Origin: Clostridiales bacterium | GTDB lineage: Bacteria > Bacillota > Clostridia > Oscillospirales > CAG-272 | DNA length: 57,404 nucleotides | Reading direction: 5' to 3' | NCBI GenBank assembly: GCA_022793655.1 | Contig: JAAWDG010000009.1 | Location: forward strand, 1 to 57,404 | Part shown: one piece after another, positions 34,417 through 48,038 of the stretch | How the letters are laid out: every line of letters begins with the position of its first letter | Numbering within the stretch: position 1 is the stretch's first letter | Notes under the pieces: generated by a model | Databases searched by the model: none | The model's input: the letters and a program-made list of their open reading frames with translations, nothing else | What the model was told of the DNA's origin: nothing | Made by a program: the position numbers and the translations under genes

Positions 34417-34992
34417 GTGTCCATGCAGTCATGTTTGATAACATTTATGCTTATAGAACGAGTTGATAAGTTCAGCCGTGAGAGACGGGCTGGGTTTCGT
34501 TGGCTGTTAATTCCAATCACGGCGCTAATTTGCGCAGTAGCGTTGAATTTGTTCGTACTAATTTGCGCGTTTGTGCCGTCAGCATCTATGGAAAATACAA
34601 TCAGGGCGGGGTCCCTGATTGTTGCTTTTCGGCTTGCTTATTTGAATCATGAGCCAGCCAGGGGCGATGTTGTTCTTTTTCGACAGGAAGAACTGGGCAG
34701 TTCATTCATTGTGAAACGCATTATAGGACTGCCAGGTGAAATATTTGAAATACGTGATGGTTCGGTATATATCAATGGCGAACAGGCGCTGTTGGAAGAG
34801 CCATATGCCGTTGGCGAAATGACTGACGATTTTGGGCCGCTTGAAATTCCGGCCGAACATTATATCGTACTTGGCGATAATCGGTCGGCCTCTCACGATT
34901 CACGGTATTGGCAGAATCCCTTTGTGGAGCGGCGGCAGATTAAGGCGAAAGCAGAATGGATTCTATGGCCGTCACCGCAAAAAATTCGATAA
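34417..34992 (+). CDS. lepB: Signal peptidase I
   Basis: This membrane-bound Ser-Lys protease removes signal peptides. One N-terminal span is followed by the nucleophile motif FVPSASMENTI, then the general base Lys in FIVKRIIGLPGE, and the box GDNRSASHDSRYW. It has about 180-190 residues, normal for Gram-positive type I peptidases. The start is unresolved: GTG 34417, ATG 34423 and ATG 34447 are all in frame and none has a good ribosome site, so translation may be coupled to the gene 11 bases upstream. Whether it is the general enzyme or dedicated to this cluster is not visible. Confidence 0.9.
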   Translation: MSMQSCLITFMLIERVDKFSRERRAGFRWLLIPITALICAVALNLFVLICAFVPSASMENTIRAGSLIVAFRLAYLNHEPARGDVVLFRQEELGSSFIVKRIIGLPGEIFEIRDGSVYINGEQALLEEPYAVGEMTDDFGPLEIPAEHYIVLGDNRSASHDSRYWQNPFVERRQIKAKAEWILWPSPQKIR

Positions 34993-35024
34993 AAGGTAGT
35001 TGAAAATACTCTTTGGAGAGTCTA

Positions 35025-37166
35025 ATGGAATTTATAAATACAATAGTTGGAACCCCTTTGGGTTATCTTATGTGGCTTTGCTACAAGCTGTTTCATGATT
35101 ATGGCATCGCCATTATCTTCTTTACCTTGTTAACCAAGGTAATTATGTTTCCAATCTCTTTGCTGGTGCAGAAAAATTCCATCAAGATGGTAAAAATGAA
35201 ACCAGAACTTGATGCGCTGAAATATCAGTATATTGATGATCAAGATGCATTTATCGATGCACAGACCGCTCTATATAAGCGGGAAAAATACAGTCCTATG
35301 GCGGGCGTATGGCCCTTGTTGCTTCAGTTGCCGATTATTTTTGGACTGATTGATGTGGTTTATAAACCTTTAAAACATCTTTTGCATATGCCATCTGATG
35401 TGATTAACGCATTTACGCAAAAGGCCAGTGAGATATTGGGGGTAACCGATTTAGGTTCTTCACCCCAACTGCGTGTGGTTGAACTGTTAGCGCAGAATGA
35501 AAACGTGCCTAAATTTATGGAACTGCAAGGCACGCTTGATGGCGTCGACGTCAACAGCGCAATTGAGACAATCAAAAGCGTCAATATGAACTTTTTGGGT
35601 ATTAATTTGGCCGCAACACCCAGCGTGACTGTGCTTAACCTCTTGTTCTTAGTACCGGTGTTAGCAGGACTCAGCGCGCTTGTTATGTGTGTGATCCAAA
35701 ACCATATCAATGTGTTGCAGATTGAGCAGAACAAGCTTTCCCAGTGGGGCATGACCTTATTCATGATTGCTTTTTCTACTTATTTTGCGTTTATTGTGCC
35801 GGCTGGTGTTGGTCTTTATTGGATGTGGGGCAACCTCTTCTCCATCGGCGTGATGTATCTTGTGAATCTGATTTATAATCCAAAGAAATATATTGATTAT
35901 GAAGCGCTGAACGAATTGAAAAAGCAGACCGCTGCCAACAAGGAAAAAACAAAGCGCAATAAGAAAATGGCGAAAAAATATTATAAAGCCTTTTGCCGTC
36001 CAGAAAATATAGAAAATATGAAGCTGATGTTTTATGCAGAGGGCGGCGGCTATTATAAATATTTTCAGAATATTATTGAGGCGCTTTTACAGAAAACGAC
36101 TAAGCTGAAAATTCATTACGTTACCAGTGATCCGGAAGATCCTATTTTAAAGACCACCGAAGAGCGAATTGTTCCTTATTATGTCGATGAAAACAGACTT
36201 ATTTCTCTCATGATGAAGGTTGAGGCTAAGATGGTGGTGATGACTACGCCGGATTTAGAGAAATATCATATTAAGCGTTCCAGAGTTAGAAAAGACGTGG
36301 AATATATCTATGTGGATCATGGTTGTTCGAGTATAAATTTAACCTATCGAACAGGTGCTTTTGATTATTTTGATACTATTTTCGCAGTGAGCGACTTGCA
36401 GGTAGCCGAAACCAGAGCCATTGAAAAACTGCGGAACAGACCGGCGAAGACAATTGTAGAATGCGGCTATGGCCTGCTCGATAATATGATTGCGGCGTAT
36501 CAGTCGTTAGAAAAAACGGAGAATGAAAAGAAAACCATTCTCATTGCACCCTCTTGGCAATATGATAATTTGATGGACAGTTGTCTTGATGATTTGGTCG
36601 AGGGATTAGCAGGTACTGATTATCGGGTTGTCATTCGGCCTCATCCACAGTATATCCGTCGATTCCCGTTAAAAATGAAAGAAATTTTGAATCGATATGC
36701 GGATCGCTTTAATGACGATTTTATGATTGAGACAGACTTTTCTTCGAATGTAACGGTTTATACAGCCGATCTTTTGATTACCGACTGGTCCGCGATATCG
36801 TTTGAATTCAGTTTTACTACCAATAAACCAACCTTGTTTATCAATACGAAAATGAAGGTTGTCAACAAGGCGTATAAAAAAATTGATATTGAACCTTTTG
36901 ATATTACAGCCAGAGATTTGGTGGGCCGCTCGATTGAAAAAGACGAGGTCAAAAACATCGCGGCTGTGGTTGGCGATTTGCTAGCACGACAGGGAGAATA
37001 TGCGTCCGGTATTGACCAGTTGAAAAATGAATATTTTTACAACTTGGGACACAGCGGAGAAGTGGGCGCTGACTATATTATCAGCCGGCTTACAAAAAAG
37101 AAGCATGCGGATTCAGCTGGTGAACAGTCTATAGCGGAACAAAATACTGAGAATTTGGCTCATTAA
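35025..37166 (+). CDS. YidC/Oxa1 insertase fused to CDP-glycerol glycerophosphotransferase
   Basis: This 713-residue protein joins two domains usually encoded apart. Residues about 1-290 are a YidC/Oxa1 insertase with five spans, the GIAIIFFTLLTKVIMFPISL block (Lys where many YidC proteins have the groove Arg), IKMVKMKPELDALKYQY and the late FVPAGVGLYWMWGNLF-like IVPAGVGLYWMWGN. After a Lys-rich linker (residues 295-325), residues 325-690 match glycerophosphotransferases of teichoic acid synthesis: YVDHGCSS, IRPHPQYIRRFP and LLITDWSAISFEF. ATG 35025 follows GGAGA by 6 bases. It ends the operon with the LTA-synthase-like enzyme. No frameshift or stop separates the halves. Confidence 0.88.
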   Translation: MEFINTIVGTPLGYLMWLCYKLFHDYGIAIIFFTLLTKVIMFPISLLVQKNSIKMVKMKPELDALKYQYIDDQDAFIDAQTALYKREKYSPMAGVWPLLLQLPIIFGLIDVVYKPLKHLLHMPSDVINAFTQKASEILGVTDLGSSPQLRVVELLAQNENVPKFMELQGTLDGVDVNSAIETIKSVNMNFLGINLAATPSVTVLNLLFLVPVLAGLSALVMCVIQNHINVLQIEQNKLSQWGMTLFMIAFSTYFAFIVPAGVGLYWMWGNLFSIGVMYLVNLIYNPKKYIDYEALNELKKQTAANKEKTKRNKKMAKKYYKAFCRPENIENMKLMFYAEGGGYYKYFQNIIEALLQKTTKLKIHYVTSDPEDPILKTTEERIVPYYVDENRLISLMMKVEAKMVVMTTPDLEKYHIKRSRVRKDVEYIYVDHGCSSINLTYRTGAFDYFDTIFAVSDLQVAETRAIEKLRNRPAKTIVECGYGLLDNMIAAYQSLEKTENEKKTILIAPSWQYDNLMDSCLDDLVEGLAGTDYRVVIRPHPQYIRRFPLKMKEILNRYADRFNDDFMIETDFSSNVTVYTADLLITDWSAISFEFSFTTNKPTLFINTKMKVVNKAYKKIDIEPFDITARDLVGRSIEKDEVKNIAAVVGDLLARQGEYASGIDQLKNEYFYNLGHSGEVGADYIISRLTKKKHADSAGEQSIAEQNTENLAH

Positions 37167-37186
37167 TTAAGACAGAAATTCCATAC

Positions 37187-37232
37187 CATTACAATAAGCG
37201 GGGAATCGAAAGATTCCCCGCTTATTGTAATG
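37187..37232. terminator. 21-bp perfect hairpin after the YidC fusion gene
   Basis: CATTACAATAAGCGGGGAATC (21 bp; written here as CATTACAATAAG plus CGGGGAATC) pairs perfectly with its complement around a GAAA loop. No T run follows. It begins with TACAATAAG, the same string that opens the structured repeats. It may stop or protect the transcript. Confidence 0.7.
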
Positions 37233-37323
37233 AAATGAATTTGCGTTGTTTGTCTTTCGTTGACAAAAAAGATGCAGCTACAAGTTTACGGCAAAGCCAA
37301 ATTGGAACCCAGCGCATTCAAAA

Positions 37324-37352
37324 TAGACGAAATTATTGAGATGTGGTATAAT
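37324..37352 (+). promoter_or_regulatory. Candidate extended -10 promoter for the DUF4209 gene
   Basis: TGGTATAAT (37344-37352) with a weak -35, TAGACG (37324-37329), at 17 bases. A TTGACA at 37260 has no matching -10 box. Confidence 0.5.
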
Positions 37353-37407
37353 TCATTAAAAATGTATTGTTCAATATTTTTAAAAATGTGCAAAAGAGAG
37401 TTCGATT

Positions 37408-39219
37408 ATGACAGTATACGAGGCGTTAAATCAAATAGAAACTAAGCCGTTTGTACTATTTGGGACTGATGCTTTCCAGTGTGATATGGCAGCATTAGAT
37501 ACTGAAAATGATAGATGTATCTATAACCTGATAAAAGATGTGTGTAGTTTGCATGCAAAAATATCTGCTAAGAATATAGAGTTTCAACCGTCTATCGTGT
37601 TAATGGGTAAGCGTTCTTTTAGCCTCCAGGATATGACCGAAAAAGATTTCTTATTATTAGAATCCTTAGATATTTCCCTGTTACCGCTAAGCATTCGGGC
37701 AAGAGTTGCAGATTTGTTGTGGACAGAAAAGGGCATTTATACTGATGCACTTATAGCAATAGATACCTATGTAGCTTTATTCAACTTACTGTTTTCGGAT
37801 GGTACTGGGTTAGAAACCTTGGACATAATCCGTAGAGCCTTGTCTATAGCAACACAGGTCAATCAAAAGGAAAAACATGATACCGTTTGTAAAATGCTTT
37901 ATAATCACATTCTTAGAATTGACGGGGGAGATGATTCATTTCTGTCACTTCAATTAATCGAAATGATGATTAGTGAAAAATATGGTGCCTCAAACGCATT
38001 GATTGCTATTTTAAATAAGATAGTTCCACATTTCGATTCTAATATACCAAAAGTAGAAATGGCATATAAATTGCTAAATGAATGTTTCAAATGGAAAAAG
38101 GACGATTTGGGGATCTATAATACGAATATTGCTATGGCGCAATACTATGAAAAGAAGTCTTCTGAATTAACAGATGATGAGTTCCGTTCTCTTATCATTG
38201 CAGAGGGCTATTTGAAGAAGGCTGTTTTTCTTTATAGGCAGAATGGAGAGGCCAAACAAGCGGAAAGATTACAAAAGGAAATTGTTCAGCTCCAAAGCAA
38301 GATACCTCAAACTATAGGTTTCGTTCAGAGAGGTTATGATGTGAGTAACCTATATGAGTATATGGTAGAGTGTTTTGATGGATTGTCATTTCAAGAAGCT
38401 CTTTTGAGGCTTATTCGATTTACTACTTTTCACAAAAAGGAAGATGTAAAGAAAGATGTACTTGATGAATTGAAAGAGCATTCGCTTTCACACTTGTTTA
38501 AGAAAGTTTTTACCAATTCCACAGGGCAAACCGTATTTACCCTAGATCCATTAGATATGCACGATCCTGGAAAGGATCAGAAATTGTTAGCAGCGCATAT
38601 CCATCAACAGCTCTTTAGATATGAAAATATAGCAGGCGATTTATGTTTAAGACGTGCATTGGAAATTATACGAGATAAATATGACGTTCATCCCCATGAC
38701 TTGGACTTCTTAGTTTTAGATAACCCAATTATTCCACAAGGACGAGAAAGGATATTTAGAAGTGCTATTTATATGGCGCTAAAGGGACAAGAATATGAAG
38801 CCATTCATATTTTATCGTCTCAAATGGAAAATTTGTTCCGAAATTTGGCGAGAGAATTGGGCGCACTTACCGTTACATTAGAGAATGACGGAACTTCAAA
38901 AGAAAAGTTACTTACTTCTGTATTTGATTTACCAGAACTCGTAGATGCTTATGATAATGACATTCTATTTTTGTTTGAAGGATTGCTTAATGAACAAGTG
39001 GGTGCAAATATACGGGATAATGCTGCACACGGACTATTGACAGAGTCATCAGCGAGATCAGGCGCTTGCGTTTATTTTATTTGTGCGGCTATTCGTTTAC
39101 TTTCATACACTTCTTCCGGGTGTATGAATCTTTTGATTAATAGCTCAAAGGTAAGGGATTTGAAACCACCCATCCAAGATATAACTCCCATTTTATCTTC
39201 TGAATCTAATCTTGAGTAG
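37408..39219 (+). CDS. DUF4209-family protein with HEPN-like C-terminus
   Basis: A 603-residue cytoplasmic protein without signal peptide or spans. The N-terminal 300 residues are helical and repeat-like (SLDISLLPLSIRARVADLLW, MAQYYEKKSSELTDDEFRSL). The C-terminal third matches my memory of the DUF4209 domain, with VLDNPIIPQGRERIFRSAIY and then NIRDNAAHGLL. That last stretch holds an R-x4-H motif of the type found in HEPN ribonucleases. The gene is visibly richer in A and T than its neighbours, stands alone behind its own promoter, and is followed by a tRNA-like relic, which suggests an acquired island. GAGAG precedes the ATG. A defence role is possible but unproven. Confidence 0.75.
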   Translation: MTVYEALNQIETKPFVLFGTDAFQCDMAALDTENDRCIYNLIKDVCSLHAKISAKNIEFQPSIVLMGKRSFSLQDMTEKDFLLLESLDISLLPLSIRARVADLLWTEKGIYTDALIAIDTYVALFNLLFSDGTGLETLDIIRRALSIATQVNQKEKHDTVCKMLYNHILRIDGGDDSFLSLQLIEMMISEKYGASNALIAILNKIVPHFDSNIPKVEMAYKLLNECFKWKKDDLGIYNTNIAMAQYYEKKSSELTDDEFRSLIIAEGYLKKAVFLYRQNGEAKQAERLQKEIVQLQSKIPQTIGFVQRGYDVSNLYEYMVECFDGLSFQEALLRLIRFTTFHKKEDVKKDVLDELKEHSLSHLFKKVFTNSTGQTVFTLDPLDMHDPGKDQKLLAAHIHQQLFRYENIAGDLCLRRALEIIRDKYDVHPHDLDFLVLDNPIIPQGRERIFRSAIYMALKGQEYEAIHILSSQMENLFRNLARELGALTVTLENDGTSKEKLLTSVFDLPELVDAYDNDILFLFEGLLNEQVGANIRDNAAHGLLTESSARSGACVYFICAAIRLLSYTSSGCMNLLINSSKVRDLKPPIQDITPILSSESNLE

Positions 39220-39302
39220 AGATGCAGAACTTGTGAGAAAACTTGCGACTAAGGCATTTAATTGCCAGCGTTTATATCGTACATTGAGGAGTCTAATGTT
39301 AT

Positions 39303-39382
39303 GTAGATGAGAAAGCTATGAATTGTAGGATCTAAGCCTAATGTAGATGGTGTCAGTAAGGATTCGAATCCCTTCATTTACA
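39303..39382 (+). pseudogene. Degenerate tRNA-like sequence
   Basis: GTAGATG (39303-39309) pairs with CATTTAC (39375-39381) like a 7-bp acceptor stem. The T-arm AAGGA-TTCGAAT-CCCTT directly precedes the 3' arm and has one mismatch. A TAGG/CCTA stem encloses ATCTAAG, which would put CTA in the anticodon position. The D-arm lacks conserved bases and no CCA is encoded. It could be an integration-site relic or a decayed element-borne tRNA. Confidence 0.35.
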
Positions 39383-39392
39383 CTATTTTGCT

Positions 39393-39485
39393 CTCTGCCT
39401 TTGGAGTGTTTGTTTCCAGCCAGTGACACAAGGTGTTCTAAGTCAAAAAACTGTAATCTTTGAAATGCAAGGAGTATAGGCAGAG
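39393..39485 (+). ncRNA. Candidate structured RNA
   Basis: CTCTGCCT (39393-39400) pairs perfectly with AGGCAGAG (39478-39485), enclosing hairpins TGGA/TCCA and ACAC-AAG-GTGT. A strong terminator begins immediately after. No open frame covers it. I do not recognise the family. Confidence 0.35.
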
Positions 39486-39549
39486 AACGCCCCTATCTAA
39501 TCCGAACAACTAACAACAATTTGTTCAGATTAGATGGGGGCGTTTTTTT
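39486..39549 (+). terminator. Long intrinsic terminator
   Basis: AACGCCCC-TATCTAATC pairs with GATTAGAT-GGGGGCGTT across a loop that itself can pair (GAACAA/TTGTTC). Seven T residues follow. Confidence 0.88.
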
Positions 39550-39572
39550 GTGCAAGTATTTATAAGGAGCAT

Positions 39573-39603
39573 AAAAAATCGAGTACCCATATGGGTACTC
39601 GAA
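39573..39603 (-). terminator. Terminator of tRNA-Leu
   Basis: On the minus strand CGAGTACCC-ATAT-GGGTACTCG followed by six T residues, directly after the tRNA 3' end. Confidence 0.9.
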
Positions 39604-39604
39604 G

Positions 39605-39689
39605 TGGTGCGAGAGACGGGACTTGAACCCGTACGAATTGCTTCACACGCCCCTCAAACGTGCGCGTCTGCCAGTTCCGCCACTCTCGC
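39605..39689 (-). tRNA. tRNA-Leu (anticodon GAG)
   Basis: An 85-base class II tRNA on the minus strand. The acceptor GCGAGAG/CTCTCGC is perfect, the anticodon loop TTGAGGG gives GAG, there is a long variable arm, and the T-arm is ACGGG-TTCAAGT-CCCGT. The discriminator is A and CCA is encoded. Confidence 0.96.
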
Positions 39690-39843
39690 ATAAGAATATG
39701 ATAACAATATAATTATACAGATATTTAGCAAAAAGTCAATATCAATTTTGAATTTTAGCAGGGATTAAGTATAATTTTTATCATATATTGTTTTTATAGA
39801 GTGGATTAAGGGCATGCAATCTTACAAAAGCGCATGTTTTAAG

Positions 39844-39898
39844 GTTGTCAATCAGTTTGCTTTATGTTACAATAAGAGCAAGCCATATGGCTTGCTCT
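39844..39898 (+). repeat. Structured repeat, promoter and hairpin A only
   Basis: TTGTCA (39844-39849), 17 bases, TACAAT (39867-39872), then the hairpin AAGAGCAAGCC-ATAT-GGCTTGCTCTT (39873-39898). The three-way-junction part is replaced by a weaker ATCCT/AGGAT stem (39914-39951). It is 115 bases upstream of the permuted binding-protein gene. Otherwise 39690-40014 is featureless. Confidence 0.75.
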
Positions 39899-40014
39899 TT
39901 GTAGTTGAAAAAAGATCCTGCACAAGGGACAAACGCCCTATTAATAGGATGAAAAAATATGAATCGAATAGCAGACACATCGTTTATATGATTTGAATTT
40001 ATAGAGGGGAATTG

Positions 40015-40863
40015 ATGGCAGAAATGAAAAAAATTATACCCTGGCTGCTTGTCTTGGCAATTGGATTGACCGCTTGCGCTAATGCCAATTACGGAGTGGA
40101 AACGCCTGATGCGCATGTTTCTCTTTGCGCTGAAATGACAGCTGAAGTGTATTACGCAGGCGCTTTTCGTAAAGAGGATCTCACGCTGGCTGCGGCGATC
40201 GACGAAGCACTGGCTGCTATGATGCAAGATAGTACGGCAAGACGAATCAGTGAAAATTGGCTTGGGAAAGATTTGGTTGTATATCAAGATAGTGCTGCTT
40301 TGCAGCCGGCAGATGATGATTCGCTAAGAACGGTTCATGAAGCGGGCACATTGAAAGTAGGTTATATACCCGATTATTATCCCATGATGTTTGAAGATGC
40401 CAATGCTAATGTGCAGGGATTCGACGTGGATTTGATTGAAGAGGCGGCCAGACGCCTTGGTGTGACGGTAACTTATGAAAAAGTGAGTGCAGAAAACCAA
40501 GAAGCAAAATTGGCCAATGGCGATATTGACGCTGTTTTTGGAGGATTTGCTGTAACAGAGCAGAGAGCAGAAACATTGACATTGACAAGAAGTTATTTAA
40601 AAACATCCTTTTCATTGTTAGCGCTGTCAGGTCAGGCGGAGAAATCGCGTACGCTGGCTGATTTTGCGGGGCAGAAAATTGGGGTTTGCAAAGATTCGGC
40701 GGCCTATGATTTTTTGCTTTCACAGGGAATTGCCGCTGAACAAATTGTTACTTATTCGAGCGGCGCCTATGGATATTATCGACTGCGGGAAAAAAAGGTA
40801 GCGGCTTTGTTGGTTGATACACCTTTTGCCGATTGGGTGCAGCGTGGTAAAATGAATGAGTGA
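40015..40863 (+). CDS. Solute-binding lipoprotein, family 3, circularly permuted
   Basis: This 282-residue lipoprotein has a signal peptide with lipobox LTACA and a family 3 (amino-acid type) binding fold in changed order. Residues about 37-91 (AFRKEDLTLAAAIDEAL, ISENWLGKDL) match the normal C-terminal end of the family. A short linker follows, then TLKVGYIPDYYPMMFE, the normal N-terminal start, running on to VTEQRAETLTLT and ending at LLVDTPFADW, just where the displaced segment would continue. Nothing appears missing. No permease or ATPase gene is adjacent, so it may be an orphan receptor or use a distant transporter. ATG 40015 follows AGAGGGGAA. A repeat-family promoter lies upstream. Confidence 0.85.
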   Translation: MAEMKKIIPWLLVLAIGLTACANANYGVETPDAHVSLCAEMTAEVYYAGAFRKEDLTLAAAIDEALAAMMQDSTARRISENWLGKDLVVYQDSAALQPADDDSLRTVHEAGTLKVGYIPDYYPMMFEDANANVQGFDVDLIEEAARRLGVTVTYEKVSAENQEAKLANGDIDAVFGGFAVTEQRAETLTLTRSYLKTSFSLLALSGQAEKSRTLADFAGQKIGVCKDSAAYDFLLSQGIAAEQIVTYSSGAYGYYRLREKKVAALLVDTPFADWVQRGKMNE

Positions 40864-40985
40864 AATATAAAACAAACTGACTTTTGCGAACGCTTGATAA
40901 GCAAGCAAAGAGGAAGTGTTTGCCATTTGATATCATATGGACTTTTCTGGACAGAAAGACGTTCAAAGGCGGGCGCTTTGATTTG

Positions 40986-41028
40986 AAGGGTTTCCGGAAT
41001 TTAGCCGTGAAGCCCTTTCTGCTTTTTA
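40986..41028 (+). terminator. Terminator after the binding-protein gene
   Basis: AGGGTTTC-CGG pairs with CCG-T-GAAGCCCT (one bulge, one G-T pair), followed by a T-rich run. It lies in the 40864-41442 gap. Confidence 0.7.
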
Positions 41029-41123
41029 ATTAAAAAATAAAATAATCAATTTATAAAATACTCTCAAAAAAGGAAGAATGATTTACCTTTTTTTGGGGGT
41101 ATTTTGTCAAAATAAACAAACTA

Positions 41124-41152
41124 TTGACTTTATGAAACAAGGAAGGTATACT
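41124..41152 (+). promoter_or_regulatory. Promoter of the giant surface protein gene
   Basis: TTGACT (41124-41129), a 17-base spacer, TATACT (41147-41152). The leader would be about 285 bases long and has a 9-bp hairpin (TAACATAGA 41330-41338 with TCTATGTTA 41356-41364) before the start. Confidence 0.65.
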
Positions 41153-41442
41153 TAAGGATACAATACTTATTTTGCGTAATAAAATCAATGAATTATTACA
41201 AAAAATACTTGTCGATTCGTGCAGTTTTTGGTGAATCGCAGTACAAAGCAGCAAAAAATTGCTTGGCTGATGTTTGAAATTTGAAGGCAGACAATTTTAT
41301 TTATAGAAGAAGAGAGATGATAGGAGCGGTAACATAGAAAGCGGAAATGTTTTGCTCTATGTTATGTATGATGAGTACAAATAGTATTTATATAACGAAA
41401 AAATGTTTTATCGATAGCGAAAGGAAGGAGAAACAAAACGAT

Positions 41443-47922
<6,480 letters not shown>

Positions 47923-47952
47923 AATAAGACGTCGTTTATGCGTAATATGAAA

Positions 47953-47990
47953 GAACGGTGAAACCTCTTTTCGAGATTTCACCGTTTTTT
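47953..47990 (+). terminator. Intrinsic terminator
   Basis: ACGGTGAAA and TTTCACCGT around a 13-base partly paired loop, followed by six T residues. Confidence 0.92.
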
Positions 47991-48038
47991 ATATTTTATT
48001 TCGGATTATATTCTTATAGGAATAACACACGATTCGTT

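Noticed and set aside
40864-41122. c-di-GMP or other riboswitch before the giant surface protein
   Set aside because: No conserved aptamer blocks were found; the hairpins are explained by a terminator and a short A/T-rich stem.
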